A stretch of DNA of 64,000 bases from NCBI GenBank assembly GCA_018267955.1, contig JAFDXL010000006.1:62001-126000 (forward strand), read 5' to 3'. Under the pieces are notes generated by a model that worked only from the letters and a program-made list of their open reading frames with translations, ran no database searches and was not told where the DNA came from. Positions within the stretch are counted from its first letter, which is position 1, and every line of letters begins with the position of its first letter. Made by a program: the position numbers and the translations under genes. Of this stretch, positions 1-7,655 are shown one piece after another. The DNA is from Bacteroidota bacterium. GTDB lineage: Bacteria > Bacteroidota > Bacteroidia > Chitinophagales > Chitinophagaceae.

Positions 1-536
1 TGAATATGCGTGAGGCATTCAAGGTAAGCAATGTGCCGTATTACCAGGAGATTGCCAGGCGCATAGGTGCAGATGAGATGCAGCACTACCTCGATACCGT
101 AAATTATGGCAACAGGAACATGGGCGGCAGTATCGACCAGTTTTGGCTCAACGACAGCCTGCAGATATCTGCAGACGAGCAGGTAGGTTTTTTGAAACGC
201 TTATATTTTAATGAGCTGCCTTTTTCTGAACGTACCCAGCGCATTGTTAAAAGCCTGATGCTGCAGGAAGAAACGCCACAATACAGGCTCTATTACAAAA
301 CCGGCTGGGGTGTGCGCACTCAATCAAATGTAATGTGGATAGTAGGCTTTGTAGAAAAGCTGGAGCATGTAAAAGAAGACAAGAACTCTATGAACAAAAG
401 CGATATCAGGATGTATCCTTATTTCTTTGCAGAGAACTTCAATGCTCCGTTGAATGATACTACAAAAGATTGGGCATCTATTCGCCTTAATATCCTGAAG
501 TCTGTTCTGAAAGATTTTGGCGCTATACCACAATAG
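1..536 (+). CDS. Class D (OXA-type) beta-lactamase, 5' end outside window
   Basis: Periplasmic serine beta-lactamase that hydrolyses beta-lactams. The frame is already open at the first base, so the ATG at position 6 is internal and the gene begins upstream; the STxK active-site motif is outside the window. Visible class D signatures in order: SNV (the SxV motif) near the left edge, YGN inside VNYGNRN, the conserved Trp in IDQFWL, KTG inside YYKTGWG, and WIVGFVE, matching the family's W-x-x-G-x-V-E strand. About 178 codons are present, roughly the C-terminal two thirds of a typical 260-280 residue enzyme, and the reading frame is intact. A penicillin-binding sensor domain of the BlaR/MecR type is an alternative that only the missing N-terminus can exclude. 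No mobile-element sequence is seen beside it. Confidence 0.88.
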   Translation, partial: NMREAFKVSNVPYYQEIARRIGADEMQHYLDTVNYGNRNMGGSIDQFWLNDSLQISADEQVGFLKRLYFNELPFSERTQRIVKSLMLQEETPQYRLYYKTGWGVRTQSNVMWIVGFVEKLEHVKEDKNSMNKSDIRMYPYFFAENFNAPLNDTTKDWASIRLNILKSVLKDFGAIPQ

Positions 537-540
537 CAGT

Positions 541-567
541 AAAAAAAAACCGCCACTATTTAGTGGC
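541..567 (-). terminator. Intrinsic terminator overlapping the ubiE stop codon
   Basis: Read on the minus strand, a 6-bp stem (GCCACT / AGTGGC, loop of four) includes the last ubiE codons and its TAG stop, and is followed by nine U residues (A-run at 541-549). It lies only four bases past the stop of the beta-lactamase on the other strand. Confidence 0.75.
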
Positions 568-1308
568 AGTGTATAATGTCGTGATCCCAAAGGTCAATGG
601 CCTTGCTTTGGCATCTTTAAATCCGCATTTAGCCAGCGTTTCGCAAAATACTTTTCCTTCGGGGAATGCCATCACGCTTTCCGGCAGGTAGGTATAGGCT
701 GTACTGTGCTTCGATACCAGCTTTCCCAGGGTCGGTAATATATACCTGAAGTAGAATTTATATATCTGTTTTATAGGAAACTTCTTCGGGTGCGAAAACT
801 CCAGTATGGCAAGCTTTCCGCCAGGGCGCATCACCCTGCACATTTCTTTCAGGCCAGCTTCCAGGTGTTCAAAATTACGAACCCCGTAAGCACAGGTCAC
901 TGCATCAAAAGCATTATTGGCAAAAGGCATAGATTCACTATCTCCCGCCTGCAATGTGATCATACCGGACAATTGCTGCGAAGCAATTTTCTTACGCCCT
1001 ACCTCCAGCATCTGCTCTGCAATATCCACCCCGGTGATCTTTTCCGGCTTCAGTTGAGATGCCGCTATGGCCAGGTCTCCCGTTCCGGTGGCTACATCCA
1101 GTATTTGCCTGGGATGCACTGCCTGTATTTCCCTGATGGCTTTTTTACGCCATCCTTTGTCTATACCAAGCGATAAAAAATGGTTCAGGAAATCATATTT
1201 ACCGGCTATGTTATTAAACATATCGGCAACCTGATCTTTCTTGCTTAAATTTGAGCCCGCATCCGGCAAAATGTGCGCCGCCGGGTTGCTATGATTGTCT
1301 GGTTGCAT
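556..1308 (-). CDS. ubiE: Demethylmenaquinone methyltransferase (UbiE/MenG)
   Basis: Class I SAM-dependent methyltransferase that makes menaquinone from demethylmenaquinone, the last step of the quinone pathway. Of 250 residues, SAM motif I (DVATGTGDLA) lies at about 71-80, with the UbiE signatures YDFLNHFLSLGIDKGWR at 38-54 and the AYGVRNF segment later. I start at the ATG at 1308; an in-frame TTG three codons upstream is less likely because a TAnnTTTG promoter box ends only 6 nt before the ATG. The gene is divergent from engB with 29 bp between start codons. Members of this phylum respire with menaquinone, so MenG function is expected rather than ubiquinone synthesis. Confidence 0.95.
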   Translation of the reverse strand: MQPDNHSNPAAHILPDAGSNLSKKDQVADMFNNIAGKYDFLNHFLSLGIDKGWRKKAIREIQAVHPRQILDVATGTGDLAIAASQLKPEKITGVDIAEQMLEVGRKKIASQQLSGMITLQAGDSESMPFANNAFDAVTCAYGVRNFEHLEAGLKEMCRVMRPGGKLAILEFSHPKKFPIKQIYKFYFRYILPTLGKLVSKHSTAYTYLPESVMAFPEGKVFCETLAKCGFKDAKARPLTFGITTLYTATK

Positions 1309-1314
1309 TGCACG

Positions 1315-1322
1315 CAAAAGTA
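1315..1322 (-). promoter_or_regulatory. -7 box of ubiE (TACTTTTG)
   Basis: A perfect TAnnTTTG element ends 6 nt before the ubiE ATG, so the transcript would start at or a few bases before the start codon. No clear TTTG is seen at the expected upstream distance. Confidence 0.55.
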
Positions 1323-1337
1323 CGGTAAGCTAAACGA

Positions 1338-1961
1338 ATGGAAATAACATCAGCAAAATATTTGATAAGCAGCCCTAAGGTAGAGAACTGCCCCAAGCCC
1401 GATAAGCCGGAATATGCATTTATCGGCCGGTCAAACGTGGGCAAATCTTCGCTCATAAACATGCTGACCAACCAGACGAAGCTCGCCAAAACATCTGCCA
1501 GCCCTGGCAAAACCCAGTTGATCAATCATTTTATCATCAATGATTCCTGGTACCTGGTAGATCTTCCGGGTTATGGTTATGCCAAAGTTTCCCAATCTCA
1601 AAGGGCACAATGGGAAAAAATGATAGCCGGCTACCTGCAGCAACGCCAAAACCTGGTAACTGTATTTGTACTGATAGACAGCAGGCATAAACCACAGGAG
1701 ATCGACCTAGAGTTTCTCAGGAAACTGGGCAATTGGGGTATCCCTTTCAATATGGTATTTACCAAGGCCGATAAGAGCACACAGAGAGAAGCACACCAAA
1801 ATGCCCGCAGATTTATCGAAGAGATGAAAAAGGAATGGGAATTCATTCCCCGGAGTTTCATCACCAGCACGGTAAAATTCCTTGGCCGTAAAGAAATGCT
1901 AGGCTACATCGATGAACTGAATGAGGTTTACAAGCAGAACATGAAGGAAGGCACTTTATAA
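1338..1961 (+). CDS. engB: Ribosome-biogenesis GTPase EngB (YihA/YsxC)
   Basis: Small Ras-like GTPase needed for assembly of the 50S subunit. All G motifs are present in its 207 residues: G1 GRSNVGKS at 30-37, G2 around the Thr of SPGKTQ at 55-60, G3 DLPG at 75-78 and G4 TKAD at 142-145. The length is typical of the family. It is divergent from ubiE and converges on the GH3-family gene with a 12-bp spacer. Confidence 0.95.
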   Translation: MEITSAKYLISSPKVENCPKPDKPEYAFIGRSNVGKSSLINMLTNQTKLAKTSASPGKTQLINHFIINDSWYLVDLPGYGYAKVSQSQRAQWEKMIAGYLQQRQNLVTVFVLIDSRHKPQEIDLEFLRKLGNWGIPFNMVFTKADKSTQREAHQNARRFIEEMKKEWEFIPRSFITSTVKFLGRKEMLGYIDELNEVYKQNMKEGTL

Positions 1962-1973
1962 TACCGCTCCCTA

Positions 1974-3494
1974 TCAGATTGTTTTGTGGGTATACGGCAA
2001 TATCTCTTCCAGGAACTTTCGCTCATTACTCAGGCGTGGCACTTTATTTTGTCCGCCCAGTTTACCTTTATCCTTTAGCCACAGCGTAAAACCACCTTTC
2101 GGCATAACGTGAACAATTGGCATACGCAGCGCTATATCTTTATGACGTTTTGCTTCGTAGTCAGAGTTTACCTTTTGCAAAGCGGCATCCATTTCTTTTA
2201 CAAATACATCCAGCGGACAGGGAAGGTTATCAAACTCTATGATCCATTCGTGCGCTCCGTTAGTTTCACCGGTCATATACACCGGTGCTGCTGTATAATC
2301 GTTCACAACAGCGCCAGTTACCCTGCACGCATCCGCAAGCGCCTGGTCTGTATTGTCAACGATCACCTCCTCACCAAAGGCATTGATATAGTGTTTCAGC
2401 CTGCCCGTAACCTTTACCCGGAAAGGATTCCGTGAGGTAAACTGTATCGTATCTCCTACTAAGTAGCGCCACAGCCCGCAATTGGTGTTTAGCACGAGCG
2501 CGTAGTTCTTATTCAGTTCCACTTCCTTAAGAGTCAGGGTCCTTGGATTTTCCTTACCATACTCTTCCATCGGCATGAATTCGTAGTAGATGCCGTGGTT
2601 CAGGAATAGCAGCATACCGTCTGAGTCTGTACTATCCTGTGCTGCAAAAAATCCTTCCGATGCATTGTATGTTTCCATATAATGCATATTCGGCGATGGT
2701 ATAAAGGTTTCAAACTGTTTTCTGTACGGCTTGAAGCTCACCCCACCGTGAATATATAATTCCAGGTTAGGCCACACTTCGTGCAGGTTTGATGCGCCTG
2801 CTATTTCCAGTATGCGTTTTATCAATACAATGGTCCATGTGGGCACACCCGCTATATAGGTTACATTCTCCTGCATGGTAGTATGCGCCATCATTTCGAT
2901 CTTCTGCTCCCATTCATCCATTAAGGCGATGGAAAGATCCGGGGTACGTATTGTGCGTGCATATAAGGGCATATTTTGCAGCATCACCGCAGAAAGGTCA
3001 CCAAAAAAGGAGTCTGCATGCAGTTGGTTGATCTGGTGACTGCCACCAATGGTCAGGCATTTGCCAGACATCATTTTAGAATCCGGGAACTGCTTCAGGT
3101 ATAGCGTCAGTACGTCTTTTCCACCTTTATAATGGTTATCGTCCAGCGCTTCTTTACTGATGGGTATAAATTTGCTTTTATCGCTGGTAGTGCCGCTCGA
3201 TTTGGCAAACCAGTTGATGGGTGATGACCAGAGTATATTCTGCTCTCCTTCCAGTATGCGTTGTATATATGGCTTTAATGTGTCGTAATCGTTTATAGGC
3301 ACTCTCTGCTTAAAGTCTGCGACACTGTTTACCTGCTCAAAACCATATTTTTTGCCATATTCTGTAAACTGTGCCGATCCTATCAAATGGTTAAATACCT
3401 GTTGCTGCGTATCAATAGGATTATGCATGAAATTATCGATTGCGCTGAGGCGCAACTTCATGTATCCTTTTATAGCGGGGCTGATGATACTCAT
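1974..3494 (-). CDS. GH3-family acyl-adenylating enzyme
   Basis: Member of the GH3 auxin-responsive promoter family, an ANL-type adenylate-forming fold best known from plant acyl-acid amido synthetases; the bacterial role is not established. The 506 residues fit the family. The ATP/AMP motif SSGTTS sits at 99-104 inside WFAKSSGTTSDKSKFIPIS, and the second signature YNASEGFFAAQD lies near 275. It is downstream of lptB on the same strand (41-bp gap) with no box between, so it is probably co-transcribed. No signal peptide, hence cytoplasmic. Substrate cannot be read from sequence. Confidence 0.88.
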   Translation of the reverse strand: MSIISPAIKGYMKLRLSAIDNFMHNPIDTQQQVFNHLIGSAQFTEYGKKYGFEQVNSVADFKQRVPINDYDTLKPYIQRILEGEQNILWSSPINWFAKSSGTTSDKSKFIPISKEALDDNHYKGGKDVLTLYLKQFPDSKMMSGKCLTIGGSHQINQLHADSFFGDLSAVMLQNMPLYARTIRTPDLSIALMDEWEQKIEMMAHTTMQENVTYIAGVPTWTIVLIKRILEIAGASNLHEVWPNLELYIHGGVSFKPYRKQFETFIPSPNMHYMETYNASEGFFAAQDSTDSDGMLLFLNHGIYYEFMPMEEYGKENPRTLTLKEVELNKNYALVLNTNCGLWRYLVGDTIQFTSRNPFRVKVTGRLKHYINAFGEEVIVDNTDQALADACRVTGAVVNDYTAAPVYMTGETNGAHEWIIEFDNLPCPLDVFVKEMDAALQKVNSDYEAKRHKDIALRMPIVHVMPKGGFTLWLKDKGKLGGQNKVPRLSNERKFLEEILPYTHKTI

Positions 3495-3535
3495 CTGTCT
3501 GTCCTGTTATATATTTCCTGCCTTAAGCAGCCGTC

Positions 3536-4282
3536 TTATTGTAAATTTGAATAATCTTTCCTCTTCAGTTCGAAATGCTGCCCCAGGTACACTTTCCTTA
3601 CCTGTTCATCTGCAGCCAGTTCTTCTGCTACGCCGGCCTTTAGTATCTTACCTTCAAACAGCAAATATGCCCTGTCTGTGATAGACAATGTCTCCTGCAC
3701 ATTGTGATCTGTTATCAAGATACCAATATTTTTGAACTTTAGCCGTGCTACTATTGTTTGTATATCTTCCACCGCTATCGGGTCTATACCTGCAAACGGT
3801 TCGTCAAGTAGTATAAATCTGGGATCTACAGACAATGCTCTCGCTATCTCTGTACGGCGGCGTTCCCCACCGCTAAGCACATCACCCGGGCTCTTGCGCA
3901 CATGTGTCAGGCGAAACTCCTCCAGCAACGATTCCAGCTTTTTCAGCTGTTCCGCCCTGGTAAGCTTGGTCATTTCCAGCACTGCGGCAATATTATCCTC
4001 CACAGATAGCTTCCTGAAAACAGACGCTTCCTGTGGCAGGTAGCCAATTCCCATTTGCGCCCTTTTATACATGGGCAGGGCGGTAATGTTCAAATCATTC
4101 AGGTACACTTCCCCCTCATCCGGTTTCACCAGCCCTACTACCATGTAGAAAGACGTGGTTTTCCCCGCACCGTTAGGACCTAACAACCCCACGATCTCCC
4201 CCTGGTTCACTTCAAACGACACGTGGTTTACTACCGTACGGTTACGGTACCTCTTTACGAGCCCACGGGTTGTTATGGTCAT
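3536..4282 (-). CDS. lptB: LPS-transport ABC ATPase LptB
   Basis: ATPase of the LptB2FG transporter that extracts lipopolysaccharide from the inner membrane. The 248-residue nucleotide-binding domain has Walker A GPNGAGKT at 35-42, the Q-loop in [10 protein letters not shown] near 80-90, the signature LSGGE at 136-140 and Walker B ILLDE at 157-161, followed by PFAGIDP, which is typical of LptB. I choose the ATG at 4282; a TTG three codons earlier is also in frame. A TACTTTTG box lies 25 nt upstream. The GH3 gene follows on the same strand. lptF/lptG are not in the window. Confidence 0.92.
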   Translation of the reverse strand: MTITTRGLVKRYRNRTVVNHVSFEVNQGEIVGLLGPNGAGKTTSFYMVVGLVKPDEGEVYLNDLNITALPMYKRAQMGIGYLPQEASVFRKLSVEDNIAAVLEMTKLTRAEQLKKLESLLEEFRLTHVRKSPGDVLSGGERRRTEIARALSVDPRFILLDEPFAGIDPIAVEDIQTIVARLKFKNIGILITDHNVQETLSITDRAYLLFEGKILKAGVAEELAADEQVRKVYLGQHFELKRKDYSNLQ

Positions 4283-4307
4283 CTTATCCAAAATGATGCA
4301 TTTTCCG

Positions 4308-4315
4308 CAAAAGTA
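4308..4315 (-). promoter_or_regulatory. -7 box of lptB (TACTTTTG)
   Basis: Perfect TAnnTTTG on the minus strand in the lptB-metF divergent spacer. It predicts an lptB leader of about 20 nt. Confidence 0.5.
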
Positions 4316-4403
4316 ATAAACTAGCCGCGTATACTAATTACATAAGAATCTAAATTAATACATAGCCATTTCAAACAATGGCAAAAAAAGATATTGGATT
4401 AAC

Positions 4404-4411
4404 TATTTTTG
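4404..4411 (+). promoter_or_regulatory. -7 box of metF (TATTTTTG)
   Basis: Perfect TAnnTTTG ending 15 nt before the metF ATG. No convincing TTTG lies at the usual upstream spacing. Confidence 0.5.
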
Positions 4412-4426
4412 TGCCTCACTTATTTT

Positions 4427-5380
4427 ATGAAAGTAACTGATCTGCTGGCCAGCGCCACCAAGCCTATTATATCATTAGAAATATTGCCACCTACCAAGGG
4501 CAAGAGCATAGAATCTATATATGGCCATCTCGACCCATTGATGGAGTTCGGGCCATCTTTTGTGAATGTTACCTACCACCGGGCAGAGCAGATCATGAAA
4601 AAGCGCGCAGATGGCACCTATGAAAAAGTAGAGATACGCAAGCGCCCCGGTACCGTAAGCATTTGTGCGGCGTTGATGAATAAATATAAGATCGAAGCAG
4701 TACCACATCTTATTTGCGGCGGTTTCACCAAAGAAGAAACCGAAAATGCCCTGATCGACCTAAACTTTCTTGGCGTAAAAAATGTATTGGCGCTGCGAGG
4801 CGATGCCGCTGCCAATGAAAAATTCTTCACCGCCAACCCTAATGGCCACCGCTATGCGGAAGAGCTGGTACAACAGGTATTGAACCTGAACCATGGCAAA
4901 TACATGGAAGAAGACATCATTGACGGTGTAAAAACAGATTTCTGTATAGGTGTTGCCGGCTACCCTGAAAAACATTTTGAAGCGCCCAACATCGAGACAG
5001 ATACCTATTATCTGAAACGTAAAATAGAATTGGGTGCTGACTATATTGTAACTCAAATGTTCTTTAAAAACAGCCACTATTATAATTTTGTCAACCGCTG
5101 TAAGGAGAACAATATTAATTGCCCGATCATACCGGGATTGAAACCCCTGACATCAAAACGTCAGCTGACTACAATACCTAGCATATTCAACGTAGAAGTA
5201 CCGGTAGACCTGGTAAACGAGCTCGTGAAATCAACAGCGCCGGATGCAGGCGACAGGATTGGCGAAGAATGGCTATATCAGCAGTGCGTAGACTTGTTGA
5301 AGAACAAGGTACCGGTACTGCATTTTTACACCCTCGGCAAGCCACAGGTAGTATATAATGTGCTGAAACGCTTGTTTTAA
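4427..5380 (+). CDS. metF: Methylenetetrahydrofolate reductase [NAD(P)H]
   Basis: FAD-dependent reductase that makes 5-methyl-THF for methionine synthesis. The 317 residues fit bacterial MetF. The N-terminal strand ISLEILPP (E18) corresponds to the catalytic-Glu FEFFPP motif; NVTYHRAEQ, the VPHLICGG strand, ALRGDAAANE (the folate/FAD RGD region), and FCIGVAGYPEKH follow in the family's order, with QMFF at about 200. I start at ATG 4427 (MKVTDLL); an upstream TTG would place the start inside the promoter box. It is a single gene ended by a bidirectional terminator shared with the peroxiredoxin. Confidence 0.95.
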   Translation: MKVTDLLASATKPIISLEILPPTKGKSIESIYGHLDPLMEFGPSFVNVTYHRAEQIMKKRADGTYEKVEIRKRPGTVSICAALMNKYKIEAVPHLICGGFTKEETENALIDLNFLGVKNVLALRGDAAANEKFFTANPNGHRYAEELVQQVLNLNHGKYMEEDIIDGVKTDFCIGVAGYPEKHFEAPNIETDTYYLKRKIELGADYIVTQMFFKNSHYYNFVNRCKENNINCPIIPGLKPLTSKRQLTTIPSIFNVEVPVDLVNELVKSTAPDAGDRIGEEWLYQQCVDLLKNKVPVLHFYTLGKPQVVYNVLKRLF

Positions 5381-5452
5381 ATGATTATCATCATAACTCC
5401 GCTCCAGGCAGGATCTCTTGCGGAAACTAATAAGCAAAAAAAATAACGCTAT

Positions 5453-5481
5453 AAAAAATGCCCGCTTACCGCGGGCATTTT
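5453..5481. terminator. Bidirectional terminator between metF and peroxiredoxin
   Basis: Perfect 8-bp stem ATGCCCGC / GCGGGCAT with a 5-nt loop, flanked by an A-run on the left and a T-run on the right, so it can stop both convergent genes. The peroxiredoxin stop codon begins three bases later. Confidence 0.88.
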
Positions 5482-5483
5482 GC

Positions 5484-6122
5484 TTAATTCAGGTCAGGTT
5501 GCGGCGTGTAGCGCAAATATGGCTTCACGATACGCAATCCTTTCGGAAATTTCTTTTCTGCATCTTCCGTAGATACTGCCGGCACTACTATTACATCTTC
5601 GCCTTGTTTCCAGTCTGCCGGTGTTGCTACACTGTAGTTAGATGTCAGTTGCAGCGAATCTATTACACGCAGCACTTCCAGGAAGTTCCTGCCGGTAGAT
5701 GCCGGGTAAGTAATAATTAGCTTTACCAGTTTATCCGGCCCAATCACAAACAGCGAACGAACGGTTGCAGTGGCAGATGCATTGGGGTGTATCATGTCAT
5801 ACAGCGTAGCTACCGTTCTGTCTTCATCCGCAATTATCGGGAAGTTTACGGTAGTGTTCTGCGTTTCATTAATATCGTTTACCCACCCGCTATGCTTATC
5901 CAGCGGATCTACACTCACTGCCATTACTTTTACGTTGCGCTTTGCAAATTCATCTTTCAGCTGTGCAGTACGCCCCAGTTCGGTGGTACACACCGGTGTA
6001 TAATCTGCGGGGTGAGAAAATAATACGCCCCAGCTATTTCCAAGGTATTCGTGAAAGTCTATTTCACCTTCTGTTGTCTTTGCCTTAAAATTAGGCGCCT
6101 GGTCTCCAAGCCTTAAACTCAT
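5484..6122 (-). CDS. 1-Cys peroxiredoxin (Prx6 type)
   Basis: Thiol peroxidase that reduces hydrogen peroxide and organic hydroperoxides. It has 212 residues, as is typical of the Prx6 class. The active-site motif is HPADYTPVCTTELG with peroxidatic Cys at 45, and this is the only cysteine in the protein, so there is no resolving Cys and an external thiol must recycle it. The long C-terminal arm (about 160-212, GEDVIVVPAVSTEDA, PYLRYTPQPD) is diagnostic for Prx6 versus AhpC. I use the ATG at 6122 (MSLRLGDQ); upstream in-frame codons lack similarity to the family. A TAAATTTG box lies at 6159-6166. No signal peptide. Confidence 0.93.
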   Translation of the reverse strand: MSLRLGDQAPNFKAKTTEGEIDFHEYLGNSWGVLFSHPADYTPVCTTELGRTAQLKDEFAKRNVKVMAVSVDPLDKHSGWVNDINETQNTTVNFPIIADEDRTVATLYDMIHPNASATATVRSLFVIGPDKLVKLIITYPASTGRNFLEVLRVIDSLQLTSNYSVATPADWKQGEDVIVVPAVSTEDAEKKFPKGLRIVKPYLRYTPQPDLN

Positions 6123-6158
6123 GGTATATTTTTTTAAGATGAAAAATAAAGATGTACA

Positions 6159-6166
6159 CAAATTTA
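6159..6166 (-). promoter_or_regulatory. -7 box of the peroxiredoxin gene (TAAATTTG)
   Basis: Perfect TAnnTTTG, predicting a leader of about 30 nt. A TTCTG lies about 16 bp upstream as a weak -33 match. No OxyR-like palindrome is evident. Confidence 0.45.
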
Positions 6167-6254
6167 GATGCTGCTGTATTACAGAATGTTAAAGTTTGTT
6201 TATGAAACCATAAAGGTCTTCCCGACTCTATACTGTATATTCGTCCCCAAACGT

Positions 6255-6262
6255 TATCTTTG
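6255..6262 (+). promoter_or_regulatory. -7 box of porT (TATCTTTG)
   Basis: Perfect TAnnTTTG ending 11 nt before the porT ATG. The predicted leader is under 10 nt. The -33 position is weak. Confidence 0.5.
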
Positions 6263-6273
6263 ATATCAGGCAC

Positions 6274-6981
6274 ATGCGTTTACGCCAATTCATATATATA
6301 CTGTTATTAACGATCTCGGCATTCTCGGCTCAGGCAAAGAGTATTGTCATCAACATGGCTGAGCACGATGATAAAGCTTACTACTTTGGTATCACAATGG
6401 GGTTCAATTACTCCATGTTCCGCTTTAAATACAGCAACTCATTTGCTCAAACAGACACATTCAAAAATATTACCAGCAGGTTTGGCCCGGGCTTCAATCT
6501 AGGCCTGATGGGTAACCTGCGCCTTACAAAGTTTGTTGACTTACGCTTTGTACCAACCCTGATATTCGCTGAAAAACCAGTATCCCTGATTGCTACCAGC
6601 AGTGTGGGTAACGACAGCAGTGTAGATCGCCAGGTGGAGTCTATATACATGCATTTGCCATTGCAACTAAAGTTTAAAAGTGAACGGATCAAAAACTTCC
6701 GTTTTTACGCCATCGGCGGTGGTAAACTCGATATTGACCTCGCTGCCAATGCGCGCTCTCGCAGGCAGGATGAGTTCATCAAAGTGAAACCTATTGACAT
6801 TGGTTACGAGATAGGCGTTGGCTTCGAATTTTATTATCCAAACTTCATTTTCTCCCCGGAAATTAAGTTAAGCCAGGGACTAATGAACGCGCAGTATAAA
6901 GACCCAAAAATACCGCTCAGTAATGCGCTGGAAAATATGACCACGCGCATGATAGTCATATCCATCCACCTGGAAGGTTAG
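6274..6981 (+). CDS. porT: Type IX secretion outer-membrane protein PorT
   Basis: Outer-membrane beta-barrel (235 residues) needed for type IX secretion and gliding in Bacteroidota. There is a signal peptide at about 1-21 (hydrophobic LLLTISAFSAQA, cleavage after AQA), then the PorT pattern: YYFGITMGFNYSMFRF, GPGFNLGLMGNLRLTKFVDLRFVPTL, LQLKFKSERIKNFRFYAIGGG, DIGYEIGVGFEFYYPNFIFSPEIKLSQG. Family length is about 220-250. It is the only T9SS machinery gene here; the five T9SS cargo proteins elsewhere in the window depend on this pathway. It stands alone rather than next to ubiE as in some relatives. A generic PorT-like beta-barrel of other function is possible but less likely given the close motif match. 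Confidence 0.85.
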   Translation: MRLRQFIYILLLTISAFSAQAKSIVINMAEHDDKAYYFGITMGFNYSMFRFKYSNSFAQTDTFKNITSRFGPGFNLGLMGNLRLTKFVDLRFVPTLIFAEKPVSLIATSSVGNDSSVDRQVESIYMHLPLQLKFKSERIKNFRFYAIGGGKLDIDLAANARSRRQDEFIKVKPIDIGYEIGVGFEFYYPNFIFSPEIKLSQGLMNAQYKDPKIPLSNALENMTTRMIVISIHLEG

Positions 6982-7069
6982 CGCTTTTCCTTTTTTCGAA
7001 AATCTAATTCCCTTTTTAGCAAATTACAGTATCGTGACAAACATAGTTTTGCTTGCATAAAACCATATT

Positions 7070-7399
7070 ATGCTAAAGAATTTTGTTGCTATCAATTACA
7101 TACAGTGTGTGCCGGAATACAGGGAACGTTTTGAATATTTATTTGGGTCAAGAGCGCGTGCTATAGATACTATGCCGGGATTTATAGAGATGCATGTACT
7201 TCGTCCGGCAAATGAAAAAGATGCTTACCTTGTTGTTAGTTATTGGGAAACGGAAGACGCATTCAATACATGGACAAAATCTCCGGAATTCATGGAGGGC
7301 CATAAGCGGGGCTTTGCCGATATTACAAAAGCTAAACAGGAAGGAACACCCTCACCGATGACCAGCGATTTCAAAACCTACCAGATCATTGCAGACTAA
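7070..7399 (+). CDS. IsdG/HmoB-like haem-degrading monooxygenase (ABM fold)
   Basis: Small antibiotic-biosynthesis-monooxygenase-fold protein of 109 residues. The Asn-Trp-His catalytic triad of IsdG-type haem oxygenases (N7, W67, H77 in the staphylococcal enzyme) has candidates at nearly the same positions: N9, W68 and H78, with the context W-x-x-SPEF and GHKRG typical of the family. This suggests cytoplasmic haem breakdown with iron release; function is inferred from motif position. Its stop codon overlaps the start of a 41-codon membrane-peptide gene (TAATG), so the two are translationally coupled. Confidence 0.8.
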   Translation: MLKNFVAINYIQCVPEYRERFEYLFGSRARAIDTMPGFIEMHVLRPANEKDAYLVVSYWETEDAFNTWTKSPEFMEGHKRGFADITKAKQEGTPSPMTSDFKTYQIIAD

Positions 7400-7524
7400 T
7401 GAATGAAAAAGCTTCTTCAAACAGAACCATAAAGTGGATCCGAAAAATTGGATTCTGGGGCTTTTTATTCTTTCTTATAAAAGGCCTTTTATGGCTGGCT
7501 GCAGGTTATTTTATAATTAAGTAA
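7399..7524 (+). CDS. 41-residue basic single-span membrane peptide
   Basis: An ATG overlapping the stop of the IsdG-like gene opens a 41-codon frame ending in TAA. The N-terminal half is positively charged (K and R at 4, 9, 12, 15, 16), followed by a hydrophobic stretch from about residue 18 to 40 rich in Phe, Leu and Trp with one Lys at 28: one inner-membrane span with N-in orientation by the positive-inside rule. The charge and hydrophobicity pattern and the 1-nt stop/start overlap support a real gene. I do not recognise a family. It could anchor or assist the monooxygenase, but that is inference. Confidence 0.6.
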   Translation: MNEKASSNRTIKWIRKIGFWGFLFFLIKGLLWLAAGYFIIK

Positions 7525-7566
7525 CCTCTAAACACAGGCATTTATCACTTGAGGCAAACACAACGG

Positions 7567-7618
7567 GGGTTAACATTAGCTTCATCTTTAGTTAACCCGC
7601 CGTACACACAGAGTTAAC
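7567..7618. promoter_or_regulatory. Three GTTAAC palindromes at exact 22-bp spacing
   Basis: GTTAAC occurs at 7569, 7591 and 7613. The first two lie in an 8-bp inverted repeat GGGTTAAC-N16-GTTAACCC. They sit 38-87 bp upstream of the ATG of the phytase-like gene, where operator sites would be expected. Two helical turns between sites would put a bound regulator on one DNA face. The regulator is unknown. Confidence 0.5.
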
Positions 7619-7655
7619 AGCAGAACGGCACTTTTGGGGCAATTAAATACCTTTT

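Noticed and set aside
6-536. ATG at position 6 as the beta-lactamase start
   Set aside because: The frame is open upstream and the STxK motif that must precede SNV is missing, so this ATG is internal.
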